Notes: generated by a model not told the origin, from the sequence alone. A DNA stretch of 64,000 nucleotides from Ferdinandcohnia sp047246645 (GCF_047246645.1 NZ_JBFOKR010000022.1:10248-74247); one strand, 5' to 3'; shown: positions 8,974 through 17,326, numbered from the stretch's first letter. Made by a program: numbers and translations.

Positions 8974-9768
8974 ATGAGGTTGAAAAAGAGGGTAGCATTA
9001 TTCCTTCTTCTATTCATTTTAATAATAGGAGGAACAGGGTGTATGAGTTCAAGTAGTGCTGGTACTGAAGAAAAAGCAATTCAATATTTAGAGAAGAAGT
9101 ATGACCAGGAATTTGAAGTGATGTATTCGAAAGAAGGAAGTAAGCTTTTTCAGGATTTATACGGTGGTGATAAAGTCGTTGTTCATCCAAAAGGTGAAGA
9201 AAATGTCGTTTTCGTTGTAGAGGAGTATAACGATAAAGGTGAATGGATCGATGATTATCTTTCGGCAAAATGGGGTTATGAGTTGCAGCAAAAGCTTTAT
9301 GACGATATTGCAAAGGAATTACCGGAAGGAAGCAACTTTAAGGTGACTTTAGCAGCTGGTACCGATCAATATGATGAATCAATGAAAAACATGTCAGTTG
9401 ACGACTACTTGCAAACTAACAAGAATGTCAGGGTGGAAATAATAGCTGGAGTAAAAACTGCTTCTGAACCAGATATTAACCAGTATAGTGAAGGTATTTA
9501 TAATTTATTTAATTTATTAAAAGGCTTAGGAGTTGAACGGTATATATTATCAGTGGGATTCGTCGATCAATCTGAAGATATTACAGAATATATTCAAACT
9601 TCATTTGTTAATAATCTACCGTGGTCAAATTTAAACGCAAAAGTATATGGAGAAGTAAATGTAGACGATAGACTCGATCCTGATAATCCAGATGATCTTG
9701 TTGCTCCTAGTGTGATCATGAAAAGCCCTGCAAATGTAATCGATAATTACGAAGCTTTTGAGGAGTGA
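8974..9768 (+). CDS. Lipoprotein, candidate TilA-like immunity protein to the lipase effector
   Basis: A 264-residue exported lipoprotein: basic start (MRLKKR), hydrophobic core, lipobox GGTGC near residue 23, then a Ser-rich linker. The mature part is soluble alpha/beta with an early EEKAIQYLEKKYDQEF helix-strand unit reminiscent of cystatin-like lipoprotein folds. It ends 4 nt before the lipase ATG at 9773. In S. aureus the lipase effector TslA is neutralised by a neighbouring lipoprotein, TilA, on the cell surface. Gene order and localisation match that logic, so an immunity role is a reasoned inference. Homology to TilA could not be tested here. Confidence 0.65.
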   Translation: MRLKKRVALFLLLFILIIGGTGCMSSSSAGTEEKAIQYLEKKYDQEFEVMYSKEGSKLFQDLYGGDKVVVHPKGEENVVFVVEEYNDKGEWIDDYLSAKWGYELQQKLYDDIAKELPEGSNFKVTLAAGTDQYDESMKNMSVDDYLQTNKNVRVEIIAGVKTASEPDINQYSEGIYNLFNLLKGLGVERYILSVGFVDQSEDITEYIQTSFVNNLPWSNLNAKVYGEVNVDDRLDPDNPDDLVAPSVIMKSPANVIDNYEAFEE

Positions 9769-9772
9769 TTAC

Positions 9773-11176
9773 ATGTCTCTTTCCAATTTAACTGAGGAAG
9801 AAAAGTATATTTTGCTGCAGTTGTCATACTTAGATTTACCAAAAAACTTAAGGCCAAGTGAAAATAAGCCGATTACAATTGAACGGATTATTGAAGAACT
9901 TGGTAGTGCGAGATTGGATGAAGGTTCCCAGAAAAAGTTCGATGAAATAAAAGCATACATTAATAATAATGAAAATGCGTTCTCACCATTAAAAGATATT
10001 AGGTTAGTTGGTTACGAGAATAATAATCCAACAAGTGCAAATAACTCTGATGGTAGCTCCTATAGTGGTTTTGTTGGCTATGCTTTTATCGATAAAGAGG
10101 GTAATGGGACCGCGCTTTTCAGGGGGAGTGAGGATTATACAAATGTGGGCCATGTAGCTACTGACTGGGTATCAAATTTGGATGCAGGCCTTGGAGTTGA
10201 AATTCGTCAACAACGAGAGGCGAACGCATTTTACGAAAGATTCATTCAGGGATTAGATGGTGAGCAATATGTTTTTGGCCATTCAAAGGGTGGCAATCTA
10301 GCAGCCTATGTTCTTGTAAATAATTTAGATGAGAGGTTAAGCTCCTACATTGTCAATGGGGCTCCTCTCTACTGGTGGAATTTAACTCAGGAACAAAAGG
10401 ATGCTCTAAGAGGAGAAAGAAATACCTTTATTGTACATGAAGGAGATATGGTTTCATCTCTGGGTTATGCTCAATATGTAGACAAAACCATTGCAATTAA
10501 TGATTTAGACGATGGATTAATGTACCCACATGGATTAGAGAGTGTAAATTTTACTCCAACTGGTGACTTTGAAAAATCATTTGATGGTCAATCAAAGGAA
10601 AGAACCTATGCAAATGCAGCAGTGGCATCGATTATGTATTTAGTATCAAATCTACCAAAAGTCCAGATATACAAAGTATCTGTGTATATAAGAGAAGCAG
10701 TTGTTCAGATACTAGAGGCAGCAGTAAAAGGGATCAAAAGGGCTATTGAATTTGTTAAAGATCAAATCACTAAACTTATATCAACAGTTAAGGAACTTAC
10801 TCAAAAAATTAAAGCTGAGATTACTCAGTTCTTTAATGACCTAGCAAAAAAAGCAGCAATTGCCTTCGTAAAACTTGTTGCAAAAATGGGCGGCTATTTC
10901 CCAGTCGAACCTTACCTAAAAGTAAATATCGACCGACTTTATTACCACGCTGCTAGACTTGAAAACTTAAAACGAAGAGTAAATGCCTTAAACGATAGAA
11001 TCGATTCACTTTATTGGGAAGTAGATCTCTTAGATATTGATAATATTCTTCGTGCAGACATTTTGACATCGTTTAATACAAGGCTGAATCAAAATATAAA
11101 TTATCTGCAAAATGCTGCTCAATTGTTGGAGCATAATGAATCTAAGCTTGTGGGTAAGGCGAGGATTATTCGATAG
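9773..11176 (+). CDS. T7SS lipase effector, alpha/beta-hydrolase with C-terminal helical targeting-like domain (TslA-like)
   Basis: A 467-residue protein. Residues 1-270 form an Mbeg1/DUF2974-type alpha/beta hydrolase. The nucleophile elbow is GHSKGG with Ser171; FRGSEDY and the DWVSNLDAG segment are typical of this lipase group, and an Asp-Gly/His-Gly pair near 250 may complete the triad. Residues 300-467 are long amphipathic helices ending in an ESAT-6-like hairpin (ARLENLKRRVNALNDRIDSL). An N-terminal enzyme with a C-terminal LXG-like helical region is the reverse arrangement of TslA. There is no signal peptide. The start is the ATG at 9773 behind GAGGAG; an in-frame TTG at 9758 precedes that site. 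The preceding lipoprotein and following small protein complete the module. Confidence 0.75.
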   Translation: MSLSNLTEEEKYILLQLSYLDLPKNLRPSENKPITIERIIEELGSARLDEGSQKKFDEIKAYINNNENAFSPLKDIRLVGYENNNPTSANNSDGSSYSGFVGYAFIDKEGNGTALFRGSEDYTNVGHVATDWVSNLDAGLGVEIRQQREANAFYERFIQGLDGEQYVFGHSKGGNLAAYVLVNNLDERLSSYIVNGAPLYWWNLTQEQKDALRGERNTFIVHEGDMVSSLGYAQYVDKTIAINDLDDGLMYPHGLESVNFTPTGDFEKSFDGQSKERTYANAAVASIMYLVSNLPKVQIYKVSVYIREAVVQILEAAVKGIKRAIEFVKDQITKLISTVKELTQKIKAEITQFFNDLAKKAAIAFVKLVAKMGGYFPVEPYLKVNIDRLYYHAARLENLKRRVNALNDRIDSLYWEVDLLDIDNILRADILTSFNTRLNQNINYLQNAAQLLEHNESKLVGKARIIR

Positions 11177-11225
11177 AGGTGCTAATTACGAGTCCTTTGA
11201 TAACCAATAAAAAGGAGGAACCCAA

Positions 11226-11417
11226 ATGAAACCTCACGTTCAACGAAAAATTAACAATATTATTTACGAGATTAATGCAATCTCAAGAGAGCTAGATCAG
11301 ATCTCGAATGATGTTAACCGAGAATTTAAGGGCATTGGTTCTGTAAAATGTGCCACTAGCCTTCAGACTGCTGCAGATAAGTATCGCAGAGTTGGCTATG
11401 AGCTGAGAAGAATCTAA
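11226..11417 (+). CDS. Small helical partner protein of the lipase effector
   Basis: A 63-residue all-helical protein with two predicted helices separated around FKGIGS. It is roughly half the length of a WXG100 protein and lacks a Trp-X-Gly. A strong AAAAGGAGGA site precedes the ATG. It lies between the lipase gene and the two WXG100 genes. TslA-type and LXG effectors need small helical partners for export (TlaA/Lap proteins), and position and size fit that role here. This is inference from context. Confidence 0.6.
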   Translation: MKPHVQRKINNIIYEINAISRELDQISNDVNREFKGIGSVKCATSLQTAADKYRRVGYELRRI

Positions 11418-11507
11418 AACTACTAAGTTAGTAACATAGTAAGCACCTTGGGCTATTTAGTCCCAGTTGTTTAATATATTTATCCACTTTAAAGGAGGTG
11501 AAAAAGA

Positions 11508-11810
11508 ATGGCGCGTTCAATTACAGTTGATCCAGCTAAATTAGAAACTGCTGCAACTCGCATGGACCAACAATCTGCTGATTATGAGAGACTATACAAA
11601 GCTCTTTATACAGAGGTTGAAGGCATGGGTGCTGCGTGGCAAGGTACTGATAACATGGCATACGTATCCCAAATTAAGGGCTTCATGGATGACTTCCAAA
11701 AAATGACGAACTTAATGAGACAATACTCTGAATTCTTAAAACTAAGTGCAAAAACATACCGCGAAACTCAAAACGAAGTTGTAAACCAAGCTAGACGTTT
11801 AACAAACTAA
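11508..11810 (+). CDS. WXG100 protein, EsxA/YukE-like
   Basis: A 100-residue WXG100 protein, exactly the family length. Helix 1 covers residues 8-38, the turn motif is W44-Q45-G46 (GAAWQGTDN), and helix 2 runs to about residue 95. A strict YxxxD/E export signal is not obvious in the tail (YRETQNE), suggesting it may travel with the second WXG100 protein. An AAAGGAGGTG site lies directly upstream. WXG100 proteins are secreted as helical-hairpin dimers by the EssC ATPase and are needed for export of larger substrates. Confidence 0.92.
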   Translation: MARSITVDPAKLETAATRMDQQSADYERLYKALYTEVEGMGAAWQGTDNMAYVSQIKGFMDDFQKMTNLMRQYSEFLKLSAKTYRETQNEVVNQARRLTN

Positions 11811-11852
11811 TTTTGTTGTTTCATATTTTCATAGACAAAGGAGGTGCCCCAA

Positions 11853-12155
11853 ATGGCAGTTGATGGAATTAAGATTTCCCTTGGTGAGGTTAGTAAAACA
11901 GCCGGCCAAATCCGAAACCTAAATCAAAACCTTGCAACTACATTAGAAGACATTAAGAAGGAAATGAACGGCTTATCAGCTACATGGAACTCTGATGCTT
12001 CTAATACAATCCGTGCTAATTTCAATGCATTAGCTCCAAGGTTCGAAGAATATCGCCAAGTAGTTGACAGCTACGCGAAATTCTTAGACAACACTGTTAC
12101 AAACTATAATGCAGCAGAAACAGCAATCAACAATAACGCAAGCGCATTTAAATAA
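11853..12155 (+). CDS. WXG100 protein with YxxxE export motif
   Basis: A second 100-residue WXG100 protein. The turn is W45-N46-S47, a WxS variant of the motif. The C-terminal helix carries Y-N-A-A-E, a proper YxxxD/E secretion motif. The ATG at 11853 follows AAAGGAGGTG with good spacing; the upstream in-frame GTG at 11844 lies inside that site and is rejected. It is probably a heterodimer partner of the preceding protein, with this one carrying the targeting signal. A terminator-like hairpin follows, so the WXG100 genes may be the most abundant products of the operon. Confidence 0.9.
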   Translation: MAVDGIKISLGEVSKTAGQIRNLNQNLATTLEDIKKEMNGLSATWNSDASNTIRANFNALAPRFEEYRQVVDSYAKFLDNTVTNYNAAETAINNNASAFK

Positions 12156-12161
12156 GAAACA

Positions 12162-12204
12162 TGTGAGGAGGGTAATCGGCTCTGCTAATTACCCTCACTT
12201 TTAA
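12162..12204 (+). terminator. Terminator/attenuator after the WXG100 pair
   Basis: A GAGGGTAAT stem pairs with ATTACCCTC across an 11-nt loop and is followed by ACTTTT. It sits between the WXG100 genes and the FHA gene on the same strand. The short T run suggests partial read-through, which would raise WXG100 output relative to the downstream regulatory genes. Confidence 0.6.
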
Positions 12205-12258
12205 CAATCCGATAAATTTCCAATAAGAGAAATAAAAATATGAGTCTGGAGTGCAAGA

Positions 12259-13518
12259 GTGATGATAAAACAGGTTGATTTACATATTGAGAATTACGGT
12301 ATTTCAAAATTCATATTTTACAAGGTTCCTAATCAGCTAAGAGTGGATTTCAATGAGGCTGACAAACTGAAAAGTAACCAGGTGCCTGGTCTTTTACCAT
12401 GCATTGTAATTAATAAGGACGATGAGGCATTCTTTCGCTATGATGTTGTGTCTGAAATCACCCTTGAACAACAAGCTACAGAGCAGATGACGAAGGAGAA
12501 GTTACTTGGCTATTTTTCGAATATCGTTGAAACATTAATTGAGTCAGAAAGAATCGGGTTTAATGTGAACAACTTTGTTTTTGATGAGAGACACATCTTT
12601 ATTGATAATTTTTCAAACAGATTAATCCTACTATATATGCCTATTAAAAATAATATTTTTGAAAAGGTATCAATTCGTGAATTTTTTACCACCTTCCTAC
12701 ACTCACACTCCTATGATGAAAATGATGAATTGTCCTTTTTTGTAAAATTACATAATTATTTTGCAACGTCACAGGAAATTAATTTATATGCTCTTCAAAA
12801 GAAACTGCATGAACTTGTGAGTTTTACTGCTGCTCAGGTACAACCTAAAATACCTATTCAGGATGAAGAACCAAAGGCTCCTAATTACTATAGTCCGAGC
12901 GGTTATGAAAATGAAGTGAAATCGTCTGCTAAAGATGGAGTGATTACATCTGAATATAGTTCTAAAAAGGTAGATAAGAAGACAAGTCAGAAACTCGAGA
13001 TTGAAGAAGAGGTTCAATATAAGCGCATTACCCGTACTGAGCTTGGAGAAGGAAACTCAATATTAGCTGGGGGTACATCAATCAATATTAAACCGAATGT
13101 TGGTAACCGGGTTTCAATTGAGGCTGATTATCCAGAAGAAGAAGGTACAACTGTACTTACTGCCAGCCAAGAACCAGAAGAGGAAGAGGGTACAACAGCG
13201 CTAGGCGTGGGAACTTCCTTTTACCAGCAACCTTTTTTACTTTCAAAAAAGAACAATGAAAAAATCGCGTTAACAAAGAACGTATTCAAAATTGGAAGAG
13301 ATCCACTTCAAACGGATTACACGTCAAATAACAAAGTTGTTGGCCGTGTACATGCAGAGTTCATCTCTGATAACGGTGAGTACTTTATCATGGATAAGGA
13401 ATCCAGGAATGGCAGTTTTCTAAATGGTAAAAAGCTAGACCCAAACAATAAAGTCAAGATTAAACATGAGGATATGATTAAGCTTGCGAATGAAGAATTT
13501 GTGTTTAAGTTATTTTAA
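12259..13518 (+). CDS. DUF6382-like/FHA signalling protein
   Basis: A 419-residue cytosolic protein with no membrane segment. Residues 1-185 resemble the DUF6382 domain found ahead of FHA domains in Firmicutes (tentative). A low-complexity acidic linker (about 190-320) holds two threonine motifs, GTTVL and GTTAL near residues 297 and 312. A C-terminal FHA domain spans about 330-419 (FKIGRDP, RVHAEF, SRNGSFLNGKKL). FHA domains bind phosphothreonine peptides. Together with the PP2C and kinase genes downstream it forms a phospho-signalling module. It may occupy the adaptor slot between kinase and secretion ATPase. GTG 12259 (GGAG 7 nt upstream) or ATG 12262 could be the start. Confidence 0.75.
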   Translation: MMIKQVDLHIENYGISKFIFYKVPNQLRVDFNEADKLKSNQVPGLLPCIVINKDDEAFFRYDVVSEITLEQQATEQMTKEKLLGYFSNIVETLIESERIGFNVNNFVFDERHIFIDNFSNRLILLYMPIKNNIFEKVSIREFFTTFLHSHSYDENDELSFFVKLHNYFATSQEINLYALQKKLHELVSFTAAQVQPKIPIQDEEPKAPNYYSPSGYENEVKSSAKDGVITSEYSSKKVDKKTSQKLEIEEEVQYKRITRTELGEGNSILAGGTSINIKPNVGNRVSIEADYPEEEGTTVLTASQEPEEEEGTTALGVGTSFYQQPFLLSKKNNEKIALTKNVFKIGRDPLQTDYTSNNKVVGRVHAEFISDNGEYFIMDKESRNGSFLNGKKLDPNNKVKIKHEDMIKLANEEFVFKLF

Positions 13519-13544
13519 TTATTTGAGGTAAGGTCGTGATGTAA

Positions 13545-14312
13545 TTGGCATTTATGCATGCATATCATACAGACATTGGAATTAAGAAGAAGACGAATCA
13601 GGATGCCTTGCTGATTAAAACGGCGAAAACACCTGATGGATATGTAGGACTATTCGTTGTTTGTGACGGCATGGGTGGCTTAGCGCATGGAGAACTGGCA
13701 AGTGCAACCGTTGTTCGAGGACTCTCGGATTGGTTTGAAAATCAACTTCCAGAACTACTTCATTCAGAACAGCTCGATGCAGATATCCGTGAAGCCCTAG
13801 AAGTCTGTGTGAAGGAACAAAATGAAAAAATACTAGAGTATGGCGGGCAATCCAATATACAAATTGGAACAACATTAACTGCTTTACTTATCATCCAATC
13901 CACCTATTTTATTGTTCATATAGGCGATAGTAGGGCTTATCAGATACAACAACAGGTTGAAAAGTTGACAAAGGATCAAACCTTAGTTGCAAGAGAGGTG
14001 GAGCGCGGCAATATAACAGAGGAACAGGCTCTTCAGGACCCGCGTCGCAATGTCCTACTACAATGTGTAGGTGCAACAAAGGATTTGGATGTTGTTATTT
14101 TAACAGGTGAAACAAGTCCAGGAACACTCTTCTTACTTTGCACGGATGGATTTTACCATAAAATCACCGAAGACGAATTACTAGATGAACTACGACCAAA
14201 TCAATATTTAAATGAAAAACAGTTAAAATACAAAGCTATTAAACTAATTGATGCAGTTAAGGAACGGAGAGAGGTTGATAATATTTCCGTTGTCTTAGCA
14301 CATGTTGTTTAA
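13545..14312 (+). CDS. PP2C-type Ser/Thr protein phosphatase
   Basis: A 255-residue PPM-family phosphatase close in size to PrpC. The metal-binding and catalytic motifs are all present: DIGIKKKTNQDA, VVCDGMGG, IGDSRAY, CTDGF and DNISVV. It is soluble and cytosolic. The start is probably TTG 13545 (AGGT about 10 nt upstream); ATG 13554 is the alternative. Pairing with the kinase 240 nt downstream suggests it reverses that kinase's phosphorylations, on FHA ligands, the kinase itself or the TM protein at 16742. Its stop codon is the first part of a dispersed repeat. Confidence 0.9.
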   Translation: MAFMHAYHTDIGIKKKTNQDALLIKTAKTPDGYVGLFVVCDGMGGLAHGELASATVVRGLSDWFENQLPELLHSEQLDADIREALEVCVKEQNEKILEYGGQSNIQIGTTLTALLIIQSTYFIVHIGDSRAYQIQQQVEKLTKDQTLVAREVERGNITEEQALQDPRRNVLLQCVGATKDLDVVILTGETSPGTLFLLCTDGFYHKITEDELLDELRPNQYLNEKQLKYKAIKLIDAVKERREVDNISVVLAHVV

Positions 14313-14505
14313 CTTTATTCAACAGAAGTCCCCTTCTTCTATAAGTGGGGGATGAATGCAAATGGAGTATACAATTCAGTCGGGGGGCAAACTCCGACTG
14401 AATAAAGTTAAAGCCTCCGGCGGATGCCACGATTTTTAAGAGGAAATTTTCGAGCAAGCTCGAAAAAAATCGGGCGCAAATACGCCAAGGCGCATTTGAT
14501 TAAAC
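14309..14505 (+). repeat. Dispersed intergenic repeat, family A copy 1
   Basis: Shares long stretches with 42313-42466: a TTTAACTTTATTC left edge, a CCGGCGGATGCCACG core, a GAGCA..TCGAAAAAA block and a GCCAAGGCGCATTTGA right edge. The left edge supplies the TAA stop of the phosphatase gene. This copy has an extra inner inverted repeat (ACTTTATTC...GAATAAAGT). It separates phosphatase from kinase genes. Function is unknown; it could be a non-autonomous mobile element or structured RNA. Confidence 0.75.
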
Positions 14506-14554
14506 ATGGCTATTTTGTAAGCAAAAGTGTCCATCAGTTCTGGGGGAATTACAA

Positions 14555-16501
14555 TTGATTAAGATAGGAACATTTATCGATGATAGATACGAGATACTCA
14601 AGGAAATTGGCCGCGGTGGGATGAGTATTGTCTATTTGGCAATGGACAATCGTTTAAATAAATCCCTTGTTGTAAAGGATATTCGCAAACGCGGTAACAG
14701 CAATAATGAACTGCTCATTAATAGTTTAGTAGTCGAAGCGAATATGTTAAAGAAGTTAGACCATGGAGCTCTTCCAAAGATCTACGACATTATCGAGTCT
14801 GAAGGTGATATTTATGTCGTAATGGACTATGTCGAAGGGGAATCTCTTAAGCAAAAGCTGCAGCGGGAAAAAGTGATTGGGGCAAAGGAAGTTATAGATT
14901 GGGCGAAGCAGCTGAGTCAGGTACTTGGTTATCTTCACACAAGAAAGCCACATCCAATTATTTACCGTGATATGAAGCCGGATAACGTTATGCTGACACC
15001 AGAAGGCAAAATCAAACTTATCGACTTCGGGATTGCCAGAGAATTTAAGGATGAAAGTTTAACTGATACGACCAATCTTGGAACAAAGAGCTATGCAGCA
15101 CCTGAGCAATTATCAGGAAAACGTACGGATGCAAGGACGGATATTTATAGCTTAGGACTTACGTTATATCACCTAGTTACGGGTAAAAGTCTAAATGACC
15201 CACCGTATGAGGTTAAACCAATTCGGCATTGGAATCCTTCTCTTCCTGAGGGGCTCGAACATATCATTTTAAAATGTACCCAGGCAGAGCCTGAAAATCG
15301 GTACCAAACCTGTGAAGAACTATTTTATGACTTGGAAAACATCAATAAGCTAACAGCAGGCTACCGAAAGAAACTATTCAAACAGCTATATTTATTTTTA
15401 ATTCCAGCTACACTGTTTCTCGCTTTTTCTACAACAACGGTCTTTGGCTATAAGGGAATGAAGAGCGAACAATTCCAGGATTATATGGGCTTGGTCAATG
15501 AATCGAGTATTTCATTGATTGAAGGAAATGACACGGATGCTATTCAACTTTTAGAAAAAGCAATTGCTGTTGATAAGGGGCGAGCCTCTGCTTATATTAA
15601 TCTACTTGATGTCTACATTAACCGTAATGAGGTTGATGCCGGTCTTACAAAGATTGAACAATATGTTAATGACGAATATGGAAATATCCATAAAAATAGT
15701 GAAGTCTTATTTAAGTTAGGTATGACCTATTTTGATAGAAAACGGGACTACCCGGTTGCTTTGAAATATTTTAAACAAGTCGATGCAGAAGATATTCCAG
15801 ATGCGACTTACTATAAAACGCTTGCTACCACATTAGGTGGAATGAACATTGATTACAATGAGTTCTCAGACAACCTACTGGAGTTTGAATCGTATAATGA
15901 CAACCTGCCAAATGATTCTAAAAAGGTAGATAACTATAATTCGTTAGCGAATATTTACATCTCCTATAAAGGACAAATTCCTGAAGCAAATACGAAAGCA
16001 ATAACCGTTGTTCAAAAAGCAAAGGATGTACTGGCGTTAACTGAAAATGAATCACTACAGTTAAAGTACGAGATTGATTTTGAACAAAAGCTTGCACAGG
16101 CTTTTTATAGTAGAGGTGTGAATGTAAAAGCGGTTGATCAAGTTGCTGCTAGAGAGGACTTTGAGCAGGCAGTTGAGCATTATAATCTCTTACTAGACTT
16201 GAACGTACCAAACGTAGAAGAGGTCATGGTCAATTTAGGCGTTATTTATCAAGAGATGGGCGAGTACTCTCAGGCTACAGAACAGTTTCAAAAGGTAATT
16301 AAAATGTTCCCGGAAAGTCTGAACGCTTATGTTAAGCTAGGGAATCTTTTACTAGATGTCGAGCAAGGAAAAGATGAGGCTCAGCGTAACTACAGTGAAG
16401 CAAAGAAGATATGTGATGAAGCAGGTAAACTGGAAGGTGCCAAAGAAAATGAGGCATATAAAAAGCTTATGAGAAGAATGGCGAATTTGAATATATCGTA
16501 A
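14555..16501 (+). CDS. Membrane Ser/Thr kinase with extracytoplasmic TPR domain, candidate EssB counterpart
   Basis: 648 residues. The kinase domain (about 10-265) is intact: glycine loop GRGGMSIVY (19-27), Lys41, catalytic loop YRDMKPDN with Asp139, DFG with Asp157, and an APEQL segment. The first motif residue is Tyr instead of His, a common variant. One membrane helix (about 277-298) is followed by about 350 residues of TPR-like helical repeats (EYSQATEQFQKVIKMFPESL and others) outside the cell. EssB/YukC has the same plan, pseudokinase-TM-outside helical domain, but no active site. This protein may be an active EssB equivalent. There are no PASTA repeats, so it is not PrkC. TTG start with a TGGGGGA site. 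Confidence 0.85.
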   Translation: MIKIGTFIDDRYEILKEIGRGGMSIVYLAMDNRLNKSLVVKDIRKRGNSNNELLINSLVVEANMLKKLDHGALPKIYDIIESEGDIYVVMDYVEGESLKQKLQREKVIGAKEVIDWAKQLSQVLGYLHTRKPHPIIYRDMKPDNVMLTPEGKIKLIDFGIAREFKDESLTDTTNLGTKSYAAPEQLSGKRTDARTDIYSLGLTLYHLVTGKSLNDPPYEVKPIRHWNPSLPEGLEHIILKCTQAEPENRYQTCEELFYDLENINKLTAGYRKKLFKQLYLFLIPATLFLAFSTTTVFGYKGMKSEQFQDYMGLVNESSISLIEGNDTDAIQLLEKAIAVDKGRASAYINLLDVYINRNEVDAGLTKIEQYVNDEYGNIHKNSEVLFKLGMTYFDRKRDYPVALKYFKQVDAEDIPDATYYKTLATTLGGMNIDYNEFSDNLLEFESYNDNLPNDSKKVDNYNSLANIYISYKGQIPEANTKAITVVQKAKDVLALTENESLQLKYEIDFEQKLAQAFYSRGVNVKAVDQVAAREDFEQAVEHYNLLLDLNVPNVEEVMVNLGVIYQEMGEYSQATEQFQKVIKMFPESLNAYVKLGNLLLDVEQGKDEAQRNYSEAKKICDEAGKLEGAKENEAYKKLMRRMANLNIS

Positions 16502-16546
16502 AGGACTTTTATAACGAATGAATAAAAAAACTTCTACTAATAAATT

Positions 16547-16718
16547 TTCGTGTCTAGCTCCAGCGCCTAGCCCCTCGAGGTCGCTTCACCCCTCCTGCGG
16601 CGGTACAGTCTACTCGGGGTTCCGACGCACAGGACGTGCTAGTGCCGACGTTGCCACAGGACGTGGCGACTTTAGTCGGCCAGCGCTTGTCGGGGCTGAC
16701 CAAGGCGCTTGCGCATTT
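16547..16718 (+). repeat. GC-rich dispersed Bacillus-type intergenic repeat (family B)
   Basis: About 170 bp, far richer in G+C than its surroundings, beginning GTGTCTAGCTCCAGCGCC and ending GACCAAGGCGCTTGCGC. It contains nested inverted segments (AGCGCC/GGCGCT, CGACAAGCGCTGG-like, and ACAGGACGTG repeated twice). I recognise this type as a widespread repeat in Bacillaceae intergenic regions. It sits between the kinase and the TM threonine-motif gene and ends about 10 nt before that gene's ribosome binding site. ORFs across it are artefacts of base composition. Confidence 0.75.
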
Positions 16719-16741
16719 CGTTTTGAAAGGGGGGCTGTCAG

Positions 16742-17326
16742 TTGGAATATCAGATTATGTTTTATGGAGGATTAGCAGGAGCAATAATCACTCTCATTAT
16801 ATCAATTATCGTTTTTATGAAACTTAAAATCTCACAGGTGCTGACGGACATTACAGGCTACCGCTCTCGGAAAAAAGCAAGTGCAGTTACTGGTCAATCT
16901 AGACGTACCGATACAGAAACAAAGAAAACAACTAGCGAAATAAAACTTCGTAAAAAAGATGTTCCTGCTGCAGTGGAAGATACAGCAATTATGAGTCAGG
17001 AACTGGAGCCAACAGCTATTCTGCCAAATGATCAGAAATACATGGCACCAACGGAGCTTTTAGTTGAAAAAGAAACTGCGGCTTATATGGAAGAAGAAAC
17101 CTCGATATTAGGTACTGATGATGAAGAAACAATGCTTTTATCAGATGATGACGATGAGACAACACTTCTGCAAGACGAAGATGAAACAACGATTCTTACA
17201 GAAGGTGATGGAGAAACCGCATTGTTGAACGTAACAAAAGAAAAATCAAATTTTGAAATAGAAGTGGATGTAATGATTATCCACACAAACCAAGTAATCG
17301 AAAAAAGGGGGGCATTTAGTCAGTGA
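16742..17326 (+). CDS. Single-pass membrane protein with eight phosphothreonine-type motifs
   Basis: 194 residues. A membrane helix (about 7-27) is followed by basic residues, so the C-terminal part should be cytoplasmic. The acidic tail has eight copies of T-x-[IL]-[LM], each Thr usually after Glu, Asp or Pro: T81, T91, T104, T120, T130, T140, T149 and T159 (for example DETTLL, DETTIL, GETALL). Similar GTTVL/GTTAL motifs occur in the FHA protein at 12259. FHA domains read phosphothreonine plus the +3 residue, so this looks like a scaffold phosphorylated by the neighbouring kinase and bound by FHA domains, including that of EssC. TTG start behind AAAGGGGGGC; it overlaps the next gene by 4 nt. 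Confidence 0.75.
   Translation: MEYQIMFYGGLAGAIITLIISIIVFMKLKISQVLTDITGYRSRKKASAVTGQSRRTDTETKKTTSEIKLRKKDVPAAVEDTAIMSQELEPTAILPNDQKYMAPTELLVEKETAAYMEEETSILGTDDEETMLLSDDDDETTLLQDEDETTILTEGDGETALLNVTKEKSNFEIEVDVMIIHTNQVIEKRGAFSQ

Noticed and set aside
14555..16501. Assignment of the kinase as PrkC/PknB
   Set aside because: The outside region is TPR-like helical repeats, with no PASTA domains, and the gene sits in a secretion locus rather than next to rsgA/cpgA.
16518..16827. Two overlapping + strand ORFs across the GC-rich stretch
   Set aside because: They arise from the GC-rich dispersed repeat; no ribosome site, composition typical of the repeat and no recognisable protein features.
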